Origin: CAZTII01 sp964613305
GTDB taxonomy: Bacteria; Bacillota_I; Bacilli_A; Erysipelotrichales; Erysipelotrichaceae
DNA length: 20,439 nt
NCBI GenBank assembly: GCA_964613305.1
Contig: CAZTII010000030.1
Location: forward strand, 1 to 20,439
Direction of reading: 5' to 3'
Part shown: positions 7,385-16,001 of the stretch, piece by piece
Position numbering within the stretch: position 1 is the stretch's first letter
How the letters are laid out: the number at the start of each line of letters is the position of its first letter
Made by a program: the position numbers and the translations under genes
The notes under the pieces: generated by a model
What the model was told of the DNA's origin: nothing
The model's database searches: none
Seen by the model: only the letters and a program-made list of their open reading frames with translations

Positions 7385-9157
7385 ATGAAGAAAAAAAATC
7401 TTATGTCATCATTATTAGGGTATGCAGGAAGTTATAAGTATTTATTATTTTTAAGTTGTTTATTATCGATGGCAAGTCAGTTTATCGTAGTAATTCCTTA
7501 TTTGGATTGTTTTAAAATTATTCGTGAGATTTTATCTGTTTCAGCAGATCAAGCGATTATAGTTTATAACGCTAAACGCATTTTAGTATTTTCGTTGGTT
7601 GGGACTAGTATGTATTTTATTGCTTTATTATTGTCGCATATTAGCGCTTTTAGAATAGAAAGAATGATTCGTGAAGATACAATGAAGAAAGTATATGAAA
7701 TGCCACTTGGTTTCTTTGATGGGAACAATAGTGGTGTTATTCGTAAGCAAATCGATGAAAATGCTGCTTTAACTCATAGTTTTGTTGCGCATAATATACC
7801 AGATATTGCCGGTGCGATTATATTTCCACTAATTATGGCAATGACTTTATTTACAAATGATTATCGCATGGGATTATTGTATATCATGACATTAGTGTTT
7901 AGTTTAATTTTTATTTCAAAAATGATGACGGGAAAAAATGCGAATAGCGTGAAGAATTTTATGGATGCTCAAGAACGGATGCAAGATACTGCGGTGGAAT
8001 ATGTTCGTGGTATTCCTGTTGTTAAAGTGTTTCAACAAACAGTGTACTCATTTAGAAATTTTCATGAAGCGGTAAAAGTATATGCTAAATTTTCTCTTGA
8101 TTATAGTTTTAGTGTTAGAAATTGGTTAATGTTAGCGAGTATTAGTATTAATTCTATTGTATTTATTATCGTACCGTTTGCTTTAGGTTTGATTAATAGA
8201 GGGGAATCATTATCGATTACACTTTTAAATGTTATTTTTTATACGTTGTTTGCACCATTTTGTACGATGACTATTATGCGATTATTGACTAGCTTTCAAT
8301 CGATTGTTAAAGCTAGTGAAGTGTTAAAACGTTTAGAGAATTTAATGGATTTTAAGCACGTTGACTATGGAATTATCGATAAAGCGAAAGAATATAGTAT
8401 TGAACTAGAAAATGTATCTTTTAGTTATCCTAATAGTGATTATTTAGCGATTAAAAACTGTAATTTGATGATTAATTCAGGTCAAAGAATTGCACTAGTT
8501 GGACCATCTGGTGGTGGAAAAAGTACATTAGCTGCATTGTGTGCTAGATTTTATGATGTTAAAACGGGATGTATTCGTATTGGTGGTTATGATATTCGCC
8601 AATGGTCTAATGAAGCATTGATGGATTGTATTACATTAGTATTTCAACATCAAAAATTAGTTCATGGTACCTTAGAAGAAAATTTAAAAATGGGTAAAAG
8701 AGATGCTAGTTTTAGTGAAATGATGGAAGCGTTTAAAGCTGCTCAATGTGATGATGTCATCGCTAAATTGCCTGATGGTTTAAAAACGATGATTGGTAGT
8801 AAAGGTGTTTATTTATCAGGAGGGGAACAACAACGATTATTGTTAGCTCGTGCTTTGCTTAAAAATAGTCCGATTGTACTTTTAGATGAAGCAACGGCTT
8901 TTGCCGATCCGGAAAATGAGGTATTAATTCAATTAGCATTACAACAATTATTAAAGGATAAAACAGTTATTATGATTGCTCATCGTTTATCATCGATTGT
9001 TGATGACGATGCGATTGTTGTTTTAGATGAGGGAAATATTGTTGAGGTTGGCAGTCATCAAGAACTAATAGCGTTAGATGGGCAATACGGCAAAATGTGG
9101 AAAGAGTATCAAAAAGCTTCTACATGGAGATTAGATAATAAAGAGGTATTAGTATGA
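7385..9157 (+). CDS. ABC transporter half, permease-ATPase fusion (YbtP/IrtA-like)
   Basis: This 590-residue protein has an exporter-type transmembrane domain with about six helices in residues 1-320, followed by an ATPase domain. Walker A GPSGGGKST starts near 373, the Q-loop is VFQHQ, the signature LSGGEQQR starts near 477, the Walker B/D-loop LLDEATAFADPENE starts near 499, and the H-loop is IAHR. The AFADPENE variant in place of the usual SALD is characteristic of the YbtPQ/IrtAB group, which use an exporter fold to import iron-siderophore complexes. That is established for the named systems and inferred here. The ribosome binding site is AGGAGGG. Its stop overlaps the next start (ATGA), so the two halves are co-translated and probably form a heterodimer. 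All catalytic motifs look intact. Confidence 0.88.
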   Translation: MKKKNLMSSLLGYAGSYKYLLFLSCLLSMASQFIVVIPYLDCFKIIREILSVSADQAIIVYNAKRILVFSLVGTSMYFIALLLSHISAFRIERMIREDTMKKVYEMPLGFFDGNNSGVIRKQIDENAALTHSFVAHNIPDIAGAIIFPLIMAMTLFTNDYRMGLLYIMTLVFSLIFISKMMTGKNANSVKNFMDAQERMQDTAVEYVRGIPVVKVFQQTVYSFRNFHEAVKVYAKFSLDYSFSVRNWLMLASISINSIVFIIVPFALGLINRGESLSITLLNVIFYTLFAPFCTMTIMRLLTSFQSIVKASEVLKRLENLMDFKHVDYGIIDKAKEYSIELENVSFSYPNSDYLAIKNCNLMINSGQRIALVGPSGGGKSTLAALCARFYDVKTGCIRIGGYDIRQWSNEALMDCITLVFQHQKLVHGTLEENLKMGKRDASFSEMMEAFKAAQCDDVIAKLPDGLKTMIGSKGVYLSGGEQQRLLLARALLKNSPIVLLDEATAFADPENEVLIQLALQQLLKDKTVIMIAHRLSSIVDDDAIVVLDEGNIVEVGSHQELIALDGQYGKMWKEYQKASTWRLDNKEVLV

Positions 9158-10899
9158 AATCTTGGTTAAGAAATACGTTAGGTGTTAGTGAACAGGGTGC
9201 AGATGGTTTAATTAAAGGGTCGCTGTATAATTTGTTGTATCAAATGAGCATTGTTTTATCGTTAAATGTTCTTGCTCAGTTTTTAATGGTTGGTATTGAA
9301 AGTTTATTGCATAAACAACCATTTCATATGGAAACAAGTAGGGTAGTTATTGGTATTGTTGTTCCAGTTATTTTAATGGGAATTTTTTATTACATTCAAT
9401 TCAATTATGTTTTTATTTCTACGTATGAAGAAAGTGAACAAAAACGATTGAATTTAGGTGAAAAATTAAGAAAATTACCGTTATCATTTTTTAATAAAAA
9501 GGATTTGACGGAATTGACAAGTACTATTATGAGTGATTGTAGTGCAGTGGAAGAAATGTTATCGCATGCTTTGCCTCAATTAATAGCGTCTATTTTGATG
9601 GTTTTAATCATGTCTATTCCATTATTAATGAGTAATTTTATAATGGGTGTTGCTATGTTATGGGTAATTCCTATTACCTTCTTTATTATGTTTTCTAGTG
9701 CTAAAACGCAATTAAAATCGTTACGAGGCCATTTTGATGCTAAAAACAATGTGAGTGAATTGATGCAACAAGATTTAGAACATATTAGTGATTATGTTAG
9801 TTATGGTTGTAAAGACCAATATTTTAATCGTTTTCAAAAAGCGTTGGTAATTTCGGAAAAAAATCAAATTAAAAGTGAGTTGACAATGGCGGTCTTTGTA
9901 ACTGGTTGTCAAGGATTTTTCAAATTAGGTATGATGACAACTATTTTGACTGGTTTACTGTTGTGGCAAAGCAACAATATTAGTAGTGTTATGTTTGTGA
10001 TGTATGTTATTTTAGCAAATCGTATTTATGACCCAATTGCTGCATCAATGATGAATATTTCTCATGTTTTATCGGTGATGGCACCAATTGATCGTATGCA
10101 ACAATTAGAACAAACAAAAGAGATGGGTGGTGAAACATCAGTTGAATTTAATCGTTTCGATATAAGCTTTCATCATGTAGATTTTGGATATGGAGAAGAT
10201 TTAGTGTTACATGATGTTTCTTTTATTGCAAAACAAGGGGAAATAACAGCCTTAATTGGCCCTTCAGGAAGTGGAAAAAGTACAATTAGTAAATTGGTTG
10301 CGAGGTTTTATGATGTAAGTAAAGGTACTGTTTGTGTTGGTGGTATCGATATTAAAACAATAGACCCACAATGTCTTTTAAGTAATATATCGATGGTTTT
10401 TCAAGAGGTGTTGTTGTTTGATGAAAGCGTGTTTGCGAATATCAAGATTGGTAGAAGTTCTGCAAGTGATGAAGAAGTGTATGAAGCAGCAAGAATGGCA
10501 CATTGTGATGAATTTGTTAAACGATTACCAGAAGGATATGATAGTAAAATTGGTGAAAATGGAATACTTCTTTCAGGTGGGGAACGTCAACGTATCTCAA
10601 TTGCTAGAGCGTTATTGAAAAATGCCCCAATTGTCTTGTTGGATGAGGCAACTGCTTCTTTGGATGTAGAAAGTGAAAGCTTTGTTCAACAAGCACTACA
10701 ACAATTATTGAAAGGGAAAACAGTTTTGGTGATAGCTCATCGTATGCGTACCATTGAAAAAGCGGATTATATTATTGGTTTAAAAGAGGGTGAAATTGCT
10801 GAAGAAGGAAATCCTGAATATTTGCTTTCTAAAAAAGGAATGTTTTATCGAATGATGGAACTACAAAAACAGAGCAAAGACACTAACTTGTTAAGATAA
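9154..10899 (+). CDS. ABC transporter half, permease-ATPase fusion (YbtQ/IrtB-like)
   Basis: This is the second half-transporter, 581 residues, with a transmembrane domain in residues 1-320 and an ATPase domain after it. Walker A GPSGSGKST starts near 369, the Q-loop is VFQEVLLFDESV, the signature LSGGERQR starts near 472, the Walker B/D-loop LLDEATASLDVESE starts near 494, and the H-loop is IAHR. Unlike its partner it carries the ordinary SLD D-loop, as expected when the halves of a heterodimer have diverged. The start ATG overlaps the stop of the first half by 4 bases. Substrate is not determinable from sequence. Iron-chelate uptake is suggested by the partner's D-loop and the AraC-type regulator, while peptide or drug export remains an alternative. 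Confidence 0.88.
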   Translation: MKSWLRNTLGVSEQGADGLIKGSLYNLLYQMSIVLSLNVLAQFLMVGIESLLHKQPFHMETSRVVIGIVVPVILMGIFYYIQFNYVFISTYEESEQKRLNLGEKLRKLPLSFFNKKDLTELTSTIMSDCSAVEEMLSHALPQLIASILMVLIMSIPLLMSNFIMGVAMLWVIPITFFIMFSSAKTQLKSLRGHFDAKNNVSELMQQDLEHISDYVSYGCKDQYFNRFQKALVISEKNQIKSELTMAVFVTGCQGFFKLGMMTTILTGLLLWQSNNISSVMFVMYVILANRIYDPIAASMMNISHVLSVMAPIDRMQQLEQTKEMGGETSVEFNRFDISFHHVDFGYGEDLVLHDVSFIAKQGEITALIGPSGSGKSTISKLVARFYDVSKGTVCVGGIDIKTIDPQCLLSNISMVFQEVLLFDESVFANIKIGRSSASDEEVYEAARMAHCDEFVKRLPEGYDSKIGENGILLSGGERQRISIARALLKNAPIVLLDEATASLDVESESFVQQALQQLLKGKTVLVIAHRMRTIEKADYIIGLKEGEIAEEGNPEYLLSKKGMFYRMMELQKQSKDTNLLR

Positions 10900-10935
10900 A
10901 GGTTACTTGTGATATCCTATATGTAGGAGGTGTTT

Positions 10936-11670
10936 ATGAAACGAATAGAAGAGTTTTACACGATTGTTCAACAACAGATGAATGAATCATTACATCAACA
11001 AGAAGAAATACATCAAGTAGTAGAACTACTAGTGAAGATGGTGAAAGAGGATGGTGTTTTGCATACATTTGGTTGTGGACATTCGCAAATGTTTGGTTAT
11101 GAATTATGTTTTAGAACAGGTGGATTATTTCCGGTTAATGCGATTCTTTATCCTCATTATAATGTTTGGCCTAGTGCTAAGATGTCGCAATTGATGGAGC
11201 GTTCTGAAGGATTTTCAGAGGCGGTTTTAGAGATGCAAGAAACAACGGATAAAGACATTATGTTAATTGTTAGTATTTCTGGACGAAACGCAGCTGGTAT
11301 TGAAATGGCAATGGCTGCGAAAGCAAAAGGAATGAAGGTGATTGCTTTAACGTCGAAAACGTATTCAAGTCAAGTAACATCACGTCATTCTAGTGGAAAG
11401 AGATTGATGGATGTGGCTGATGTTGTATTAGATTTAGTTGGCGTAAAAGGAGATGCGGTATTATCACATGAAAAATTAGATTATAATTTTGCTTCGACAA
11501 GTACTGTTGTTGGTATGACATTGTTAATTGGTATCATTGCGGAAACGATTGGTTGTTTATTGGATGAAGGTATTGAAACTCCAGTTTGGGTAAGTGGCAA
11601 TCTTCCAGAAGGTGATGCAATGAATCAAAGGTATATGAAAAAATATAAAGGTAGAGTATCGATTTTATAA
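10936..11670 (+). CDS. SIS-domain phosphosugar-binding protein
   Basis: The 244-residue protein is a single SIS (sugar isomerase) domain of the UPF0309 type. The phosphosugar-binding loop is in HTFGCGHSQMFGYE (residues about 42-55), and the second SIS strand-loop is MLIVSISGRNAAGIEMA near 115. KVIALTSKTYSS follows. SIS proteins bind or isomerise phosphorylated sugars or sense them as regulators. This family has no firmly known reaction, so no gene symbol is given. There is no helix-turn-helix, so it is not an RpiR regulator. The ATG at 10936 is chosen because TAGGAGG precedes it at the right distance; the GTG 6 bases upstream overlaps that site. It follows the ABC genes by 36 bases without a terminator, so it may be co-transcribed, although a functional tie is not obvious. 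Confidence 0.8.
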   Translation: MKRIEEFYTIVQQQMNESLHQQEEIHQVVELLVKMVKEDGVLHTFGCGHSQMFGYELCFRTGGLFPVNAILYPHYNVWPSAKMSQLMERSEGFSEAVLEMQETTDKDIMLIVSISGRNAAGIEMAMAAKAKGMKVIALTSKTYSSQVTSRHSSGKRLMDVADVVLDLVGVKGDAVLSHEKLDYNFASTSTVVGMTLLIGIIAETIGCLLDEGIETPVWVSGNLPEGDAMNQRYMKKYKGRVSIL

Positions 11671-11701
11671 GTCGTTTTATCGGAAAAAATGACGCAAATA
11701 G

Positions 11702-11729
11702 TTGAATCTGAGCTAAGTTGTGTTATAAT
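11702..11729 (+). promoter_or_regulatory. Promoter of the lysS T-box transcript
   Basis: TTGAAT (11702-11707), a 16-base spacer and a perfect TATAAT (11724-11729) place the transcript start near 11736, just before the T-box stem I begins. Confidence 0.7.
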
Positions 11730-11739
11730 TCTTCTGTAA

Positions 11740-11953
11740 CAGCTAAGAAGAGGGTAGTAACGTTTTTGGTAGCTTAAAGCGAGTCTGGATGGTGTAAGCA
11801 GATAGTGAATTAAATGTGAAGTAAAGACTTGGAGCTGATCGTCATTTCGCGTTAAGAAATAACTTATTAAGTTACAAAGATGGCTAAAGCGATTTGGTCA
11901 TGAACTAGGGTGGTACCACGATGATAACTCTCGTCCCTCGTCGAGAGTTTTTT
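11740..11953 (+). ncRNA. T-box leader controlling lysS
   Basis: The leader has the conserved T-box element AGGGTGGTACCACG at 11907-11920, which forms the antiterminator with the CCA end of an uncharged tRNA. It is followed by an intrinsic terminator, AACTCTCG (11926-11933) pairing with CGAGAGTT (11942-11949) and a T run. The AAGAAGAGGG start, the GCGAGTC bulge region and the distal-loop-like GGTGTAAG are recognisable in stem I. The downstream gene calls for a lysine specifier; AAA at 11812-11814, shortly before TGTGAA, is my tentative choice. Uncharged tRNA-Lys would thus turn on lysS when lysine is short. Confidence 0.92.
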
Positions 11954-11975
11954 ATATGAAAAAGGAGAAGAAAAG

Positions 11976-13466
11976 ATGGAATATACATTGTCTGAACAAG
12001 AAATTGTACGTCGTGAAAAAATGAAAGAATTGCAAAATAAAGGGATTGATCCTTTTGGTCAAGCTTTTAATCGTACGCATCATGCGAGTGATATTAACGC
12101 AATTGCTGAAAACAAAACAAAAGAAGAGCTTGAACAATTGCATCAAACAGTTGCGATTGCGGGAAGAATTATGACGAAGAGAAGAATGGGTAAATTAGGA
12201 TTTATGCACATTCAAGATCGAACTGGTCAACTTCAAGTGATGATTAACAAAGCGGTTGTTGGTGATGAAGTTTATGAGTTGTTTAAAGCTCATGATTTAG
12301 GGGATATTGTTGGTGTTCAAGGTGTTATTGCTCGTACTGATAGTGGTGAAGTAACTGTTAAAGTAGTAGAATATACCCACCTTACAAAAGCATTGCGTCC
12401 GCTACCAGAAAAATTTCATGGTTTAACAGATAAAGAAGAACGTTACCGTCGTCGTTATGTTGACTTAATCGTGAATGATAATAGTCGTCTTATCGCGATG
12501 ACTCGTCCTCGCATTATTAGGGCTATTCAACATTTCTTGGATAGTGAAGGATTAATTGAAGTGGAGACACCAGTATTACATCCTATTTTGGGTGGTGCTG
12601 CAGCTCGTCCATTTGTTACTCATCATAATACATTGGATATGGATTTTTATCTTCGTATCGCTACGGAATTGCCTTTAAAACGACTTATTGTAGGTGGTCT
12701 TGAAGGAGTGTATGAAATCGGCCGTTTGTTTAGAAATGAAGGAATGGATTCTCGTCATAATCCTGAATTTACAACAGTAGAAGCATATGTTGCTTATTCT
12801 GATATGGAAGGTATGATGAGCTTAAACGAACGTTTATTTGAAAGTGTTGCGATGGAAGTGTTTAATACGACTGAGTTTAAATTCGGTGATAAGGAAGTTT
12901 CTTTAAAAGCTCCATTTAAAAGATGGCATATGGCTGATGCGGTAAAAGAAGTTGTTGGTGTTGATTTTTTTGCGCCAATTACATTGGAAGAAGCTAAAGC
13001 GGCAGCTAAACAACATCATGTAGAAGTGGCTGCTCATGAAGAAACAGTTGGTCATATTTTAAATTTATTTTTTGAAAAGTTTTGTGAAGAAAAAATTACG
13101 CAACCGACATTTGTTTATGGTCATCCAGTAGAAATTTCACCTTTAGCACGTAAAAATGCGAAAGATCCTCGTTTTACTGATCGTTTTGAGTTGTTGATTC
13201 ATGGAATGGAATATTCTAATGCCTTTAGTGAATTAAATGATCCAATTGATCAACGCGAACGTTTTGAAGCACAATTGAAACTAAAAGAACTTGGTGATGA
13301 TGAAGCGAATGAAATGGATGTTGATTATGTCGAAGCGTTGGAATATGGTCTTCCTCCTACAGGTGGTATCGGTATTGGTATTGACCGCTTTGTTATGTTG
13401 CTTACAAATAGTGAATCGATTCGTGAGGTGTTATTATTTCCTCACATGAAACATCGTAAAGATTAA
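11976..13466 (+). CDS. lysS: Lysyl-tRNA synthetase, class II
   Basis: The 496-residue enzyme charges tRNA-Lys with lysine in the cytosol. An OB-fold anticodon-binding domain spans about residues 58-140. The class II catalytic core follows, with motif 2 RLFRNEGMDSRHNPEFT (250-266) and motif 3 GGIGIGIDRFVML near 470. Length and motifs are typical of bacterial LysS. The ribosome binding site AAAGGAG lies 8 bases ahead of the ATG. A T-box leader precedes it, so expression is tied to tRNA-Lys charging, and the mRNA ends at the shared terminator just after the stop. Confidence 0.97.
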   Translation: MEYTLSEQEIVRREKMKELQNKGIDPFGQAFNRTHHASDINAIAENKTKEELEQLHQTVAIAGRIMTKRRMGKLGFMHIQDRTGQLQVMINKAVVGDEVYELFKAHDLGDIVGVQGVIARTDSGEVTVKVVEYTHLTKALRPLPEKFHGLTDKEERYRRRYVDLIVNDNSRLIAMTRPRIIRAIQHFLDSEGLIEVETPVLHPILGGAAARPFVTHHNTLDMDFYLRIATELPLKRLIVGGLEGVYEIGRLFRNEGMDSRHNPEFTTVEAYVAYSDMEGMMSLNERLFESVAMEVFNTTEFKFGDKEVSLKAPFKRWHMADAVKEVVGVDFFAPITLEEAKAAAKQHHVEVAAHEETVGHILNLFFEKFCEEKITQPTFVYGHPVEISPLARKNAKDPRFTDRFELLIHGMEYSNAFSELNDPIDQRERFEAQLKLKELGDDEANEMDVDYVEALEYGLPPTGGIGIGIDRFVMLLTNSESIREVLLFPHMKHRKD

Positions 13467-13471
13467 TAATG

Positions 13472-13506
13472 AAAAAGTATATGCAAATAAATGCATATAC
13501 TTTTTT
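13472..13506. terminator. Bidirectional terminator between lysS and the C11 protease
   Basis: AAAAAGTATATGCA (13472-13485) is the exact reverse complement of TGCATATACTTTTT (13492-13505), with a loop of six bases. The A and T runs on either side let it stop transcription from both directions. It overlaps the stop codon of the minus-strand protease gene. Confidence 0.85.
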
Positions 13507-15430
13507 AATATGTAGTAAATGTATATTCACCATCGTAATAATCGATGTAAATGTCTTCAGAGTAAGCGATATTACCTTCGGCATCTTCCATGACGAAACT
13601 CATAATAAATTGGCCATCGCCAATATCTTCTTCATGGAACATGGTATCTTCAGTAACGGAGAACGTATCGCTTTCATAAGGTACAAAGTAACCGTCTTCA
13701 TAGAAATATAGTAGCACGGTAATTTCATCGCCAATGACTAATTGTCTTAGATTTTTATCGGCCATACCGTTGTCGTCGATAGCTTTACGTGTTCCTAAGA
13801 TAGAAAATTGTTCGTCATTAAAATCGTATGCGACCGATAAGATGACTTCTTCGCCATTTAATAAAATTGGGACATTGTATAAATTGTAGTCTTCATCACC
13901 ATAATTAAGTTCCATGGTTACGTAATGGCCATCGATTGCACCCCAAACTCCTCTAAAATTATCTGTAAAGATACCTTTTTCCCAATCGGCAGTGATGTCG
14001 TTATCATTTCCTAATAATACTAGAACATCATTTTCTGCATCAGCATAATATAAGTCAAAAGAAATATTTGTTAAAACGGAATCAGCTTTTTTTCCTAAGT
14101 TTAATATTGCATAGCCATCTTTTAGGGTTACTTTATGTCCTTCCCAACCCAATGTTTCTAAGGTTTCTGGTTTCGATAACTTAGTAATTTGACTTTTAGC
14201 GTTTTTATCAATTTCACCTAAAATTGTATATGTATAAAAACTATTGAAATTTTTACTAGTGCCTATTTTTAAGTAATTAGTTAAATCATTTTGATCATAA
14301 TTGAAGGAATAGTAACATGATAATCCAGTAGATTGGCTTCTATAACGACCAAAGATGCGATAGTCGACGCACTGATCAAGTGCTTTTAATATTGCAGCAC
14401 TTTGCGTTGGAAACAATTTTTCACCTTTACGAGCTAAATGACCTAAATCAGCCATATTAGTATAACCTGCTTCTTTTGTATTGCCACCATAATTTTCGAT
14501 TGTATTAGAAAGACGAGAAAAACGAGTAAAAAAGGATGAATCTTCACTAGCAAGTGTTAAAGCTTCTTTTCCAAGACTATCGTAAGCTTTTAATAAACGA
14601 TCGATTTTATTTAAGTTGGTAACCGATAAAGTAATTTCATCTGCAAGGGATAATTCATCACATGCTTCATAATACGTATCACAAATTGCGGTTCCAAGTT
14701 CTAAAGAACTCATTGATGGGTTGTCTGCTAGAGCGCTTAACCATAAATCATATGCCCAACCAATTCCTGGTTCATATTCTTCTGAGGCGACCATGTAATT
14801 ACTATAATCTTTTACGATTGCGGCAGTATCGATAGTTGCCATTAAACAAGTGTCAAAACCGATGATTTCAAACGGACGTTGTTCGGTAGTCGAATCATAT
14901 ACTTGACTAAAACCATCTCTAATTTCATTTAGAGTAAGAGAGTCATAGTCATATAATTCATCAAATGCCACTCCAGCAACACTACCACCTCCATGATTCC
15001 AAAAGATAAATACTTGTTTATTTGCTTTGTATTTCTTTTTTCCAAACGCTAAGAAGTTTGCAAGTGTAGAAGAATCACCCATATTTTCCGTTTCTCCTTC
15101 ATACACTTTTTTAAGACCTTTAGAGGTGTATAAGAACCGTTGAGTAAAGTTAGGATCGACTTTATCGTTATCCCATTGATAACTGCCTCCAGTCTGAATT
15201 AAAACAGAAACATTATCTGGAAGATCAACTAATAAAATTTCGGATAAATCGCTGGTAGCTGCACCATATCCCGATTCAAGGTCACTACCGCATAAATAGA
15301 GATAAATAAGCCATTTATCTGATTGCTTAGAAGTGGTTTGTGTATCCGTAGTGGCTGGATCTTTCTCTCCGCATGCTATTAAACTAAAGAACAAAACAAC
15401 GATGCAACATATTTTTATAGTTTTTTTCAT
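13505..15430 (-). CDS. Clostripain-family (C11) cysteine protease lipoprotein
   Basis: The 641-residue protein is a surface lipoprotein with a C11 peptidase domain. The N-terminus has a KK pair, a hydrophobic stretch and the lipobox L-I-A-C (C20 lipidated), so it should be anchored on the outer face of the membrane. Family hallmarks are LYLCGSDLES (44-53), FWNHGGGS with the catalytic histidine H146, and GFDTCLM with the catalytic cysteine C195. C11 enzymes cleave after basic residues and often self-process. About 300 residues after the protease core are rich in acidic and aromatic residues and look like beta-sandwich domains, of unknown role. The start has TTAGGAGA 8 bases ahead. It is monocistronic, convergent with lysS. 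The substrate is unknown. Confidence 0.85.
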   Translation of the reverse strand: MKKTIKICCIVVLFFSLIACGEKDPATTDTQTTSKQSDKWLIYLYLCGSDLESGYGAATSDLSEILLVDLPDNVSVLIQTGGSYQWDNDKVDPNFTQRFLYTSKGLKKVYEGETENMGDSSTLANFLAFGKKKYKANKQVFIFWNHGGGSVAGVAFDELYDYDSLTLNEIRDGFSQVYDSTTEQRPFEIIGFDTCLMATIDTAAIVKDYSNYMVASEEYEPGIGWAYDLWLSALADNPSMSSLELGTAICDTYYEACDELSLADEITLSVTNLNKIDRLLKAYDSLGKEALTLASEDSSFFTRFSRLSNTIENYGGNTKEAGYTNMADLGHLARKGEKLFPTQSAAILKALDQCVDYRIFGRYRSQSTGLSCYYSFNYDQNDLTNYLKIGTSKNFNSFYTYTILGEIDKNAKSQITKLSKPETLETLGWEGHKVTLKDGYAILNLGKKADSVLTNISFDLYYADAENDVLVLLGNDNDITADWEKGIFTDNFRGVWGAIDGHYVTMELNYGDEDYNLYNVPILLNGEEVILSVAYDFNDEQFSILGTRKAIDDNGMADKNLRQLVIGDEITVLLYFYEDGYFVPYESDTFSVTEDTMFHEEDIGDGQFIMSFVMEDAEGNIAYSEDIYIDYYDGEYTFTTY

Positions 15431-15471
15431 AAACGTTATTCTCCTAACTACATTTTATGATGAATTAATAA

Positions 15472-15492
15472 ATATTTCTATAATAGAAATAT
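15472..15492. promoter_or_regulatory. Inverted repeat upstream of the C11 protease gene
   Basis: ATATTTCTA (15472-15480) and TAGAAATAT (15484-15492) are perfect 9-bp arms around TAA. On the minus strand its centre contains TATTAT, a possible -10 element for the protease gene 42 bases downstream, so this could be an operator over the promoter. No convincing -35 accompanies it. Confidence 0.35.
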
Positions 15493-15570
15493 AAATATAA
15501 AAAAAGTAGTTGATAATATATTTTAAGTGTTATATTTATAAATTTTAATTTAAAATTATTTTTAAATATA

Positions 15571-15598
15571 TTGAAATTTAATATTGGTATGCTATAAT
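15571..15598 (+). promoter_or_regulatory. Promoter of tRNA-Leu
   Basis: TTGAAA (15571-15576), a 16-base spacer and a perfect TATAAT (15593-15598) sit just ahead of the tRNA gene. Confidence 0.7.
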
Positions 15599-15609
15599 AT
15601 TTAAGCATT

Positions 15610-15692
15610 GCGCGTGTGGCGAAATTGGCAGACGCACTAGACTTAGGATCTAGCGGGCAACCATGGGGGTTCGAGTCCCTTCACGCGCACCA
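15610..15692 (+). tRNA. tRNA-Leu (anticodon UAG)
   Basis: The acceptor arms GCGCGTG (15610-15616) and CACGCGC (15682-15688) pair perfectly, followed by A and an encoded CCA (15690-15692). The anticodon stem CTAGA/TCTAG encloses the loop CTTAGGA, giving anticodon TAG, which reads CUA/CUN leucine codons. A long variable arm (around CGGGCAACCATGGG) and the T-loop GTTCGAGTC fit a type II leucine tRNA. Confidence 0.97.
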
Positions 15693-15706
15693 AATTTTGT
15701 TAAACG

Positions 15707-15731
15707 AAGTCATAGAAATATGGCTTTTTTT
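15707..15731 (+). terminator. Terminator of tRNA-Leu
   Basis: AAGTCATA (15707-15714) pairs with TATGGCTT (15719-15726) with one wobble, capped by a GAAA tetraloop and followed by a T run to 15731. Fourteen bases of this hairpin recur at 15869-15882. Confidence 0.8.
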
Positions 15732-15788
15732 ATATATGTCGAAGCGTTAAAATGCTATAAAGCTCGTTTTATAAATATTTGGTAAAAG

Positions 15789-15816
15789 TTGACACATTAA
15801 TAGAAAATGATATTAT
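15789..15816 (+). promoter_or_regulatory. Promoter reading into the structured region and tnpB-like gene
   Basis: A perfect TTGACA (15789-15794) is followed after 16 bases by TATTAT (15811-15816), with overlapping alternatives TTATAT and TATATA. Transcription would begin near 15822, exactly where the first long stem begins, and run through both folded regions into the nuclease gene. Confidence 0.5.
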
Positions 15817-15821
15817 ATAGA

Positions 15822-15951
15822 TTGAAAAGGTTATATTGACGACAGAAAATCGGTCTCGCTGTGCTTCGGTCATAGAAATATGAATGGAAATGTGGAATGC
15901 CTCACGGAACACGAAAGTGGGGTGACCGCTCCACCAATATATCCTTTCCAA
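15822..15951 (+). ncRNA. Folded non-coding domain with GAAA hairpins
   Basis: A long closing stem joins 15822-15837 with 15936-15951 (14 of 16 positions pair). Inside, CGGTC (15851-15855) pairs with GACCG (15924-15928), and CCTCAC (15900-15905) can pair with GTGGGG (15917-15922). CATA-GAAA-TATG (15871-15882) and CAC-GAAA-GTG (15910-15919) are tetraloop hairpins, the latter exclusive with part of the previous pairing. GTGG (15892-15895) can pair with CCAC (15931-15934) as an alternative to the CGGTC stem. I do not recognise a known RNA family. It may be the left part of the mobile element or a separate small RNA. A 76-codon minus-strand ORF across it has no support. Confidence 0.45.
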
Positions 15952-16001
15952 ATTAATGATTATTAAGCTGACTAAAAATGTCAACATAAGAATGTACATT
16001 T

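Noticed and set aside
11812..11814. Firm assignment of the T-box specifier codon
   Set aside because: AAA fits lysine, but stem I was not folded rigorously and other AAA/AAG triplets lie nearby, so it is only noted as tentative.
13469..13711. Plus-strand 80-codon ORF after lysS
   Set aside because: It begins inside the bidirectional terminator and is antisense to the well-supported protease gene.
15769..15999. Minus-strand 76-codon ORF after the tRNA gene
   Set aside because: It lies over strongly folded sequence, lacks a ribosome binding site and shows no recognisable protein pattern.
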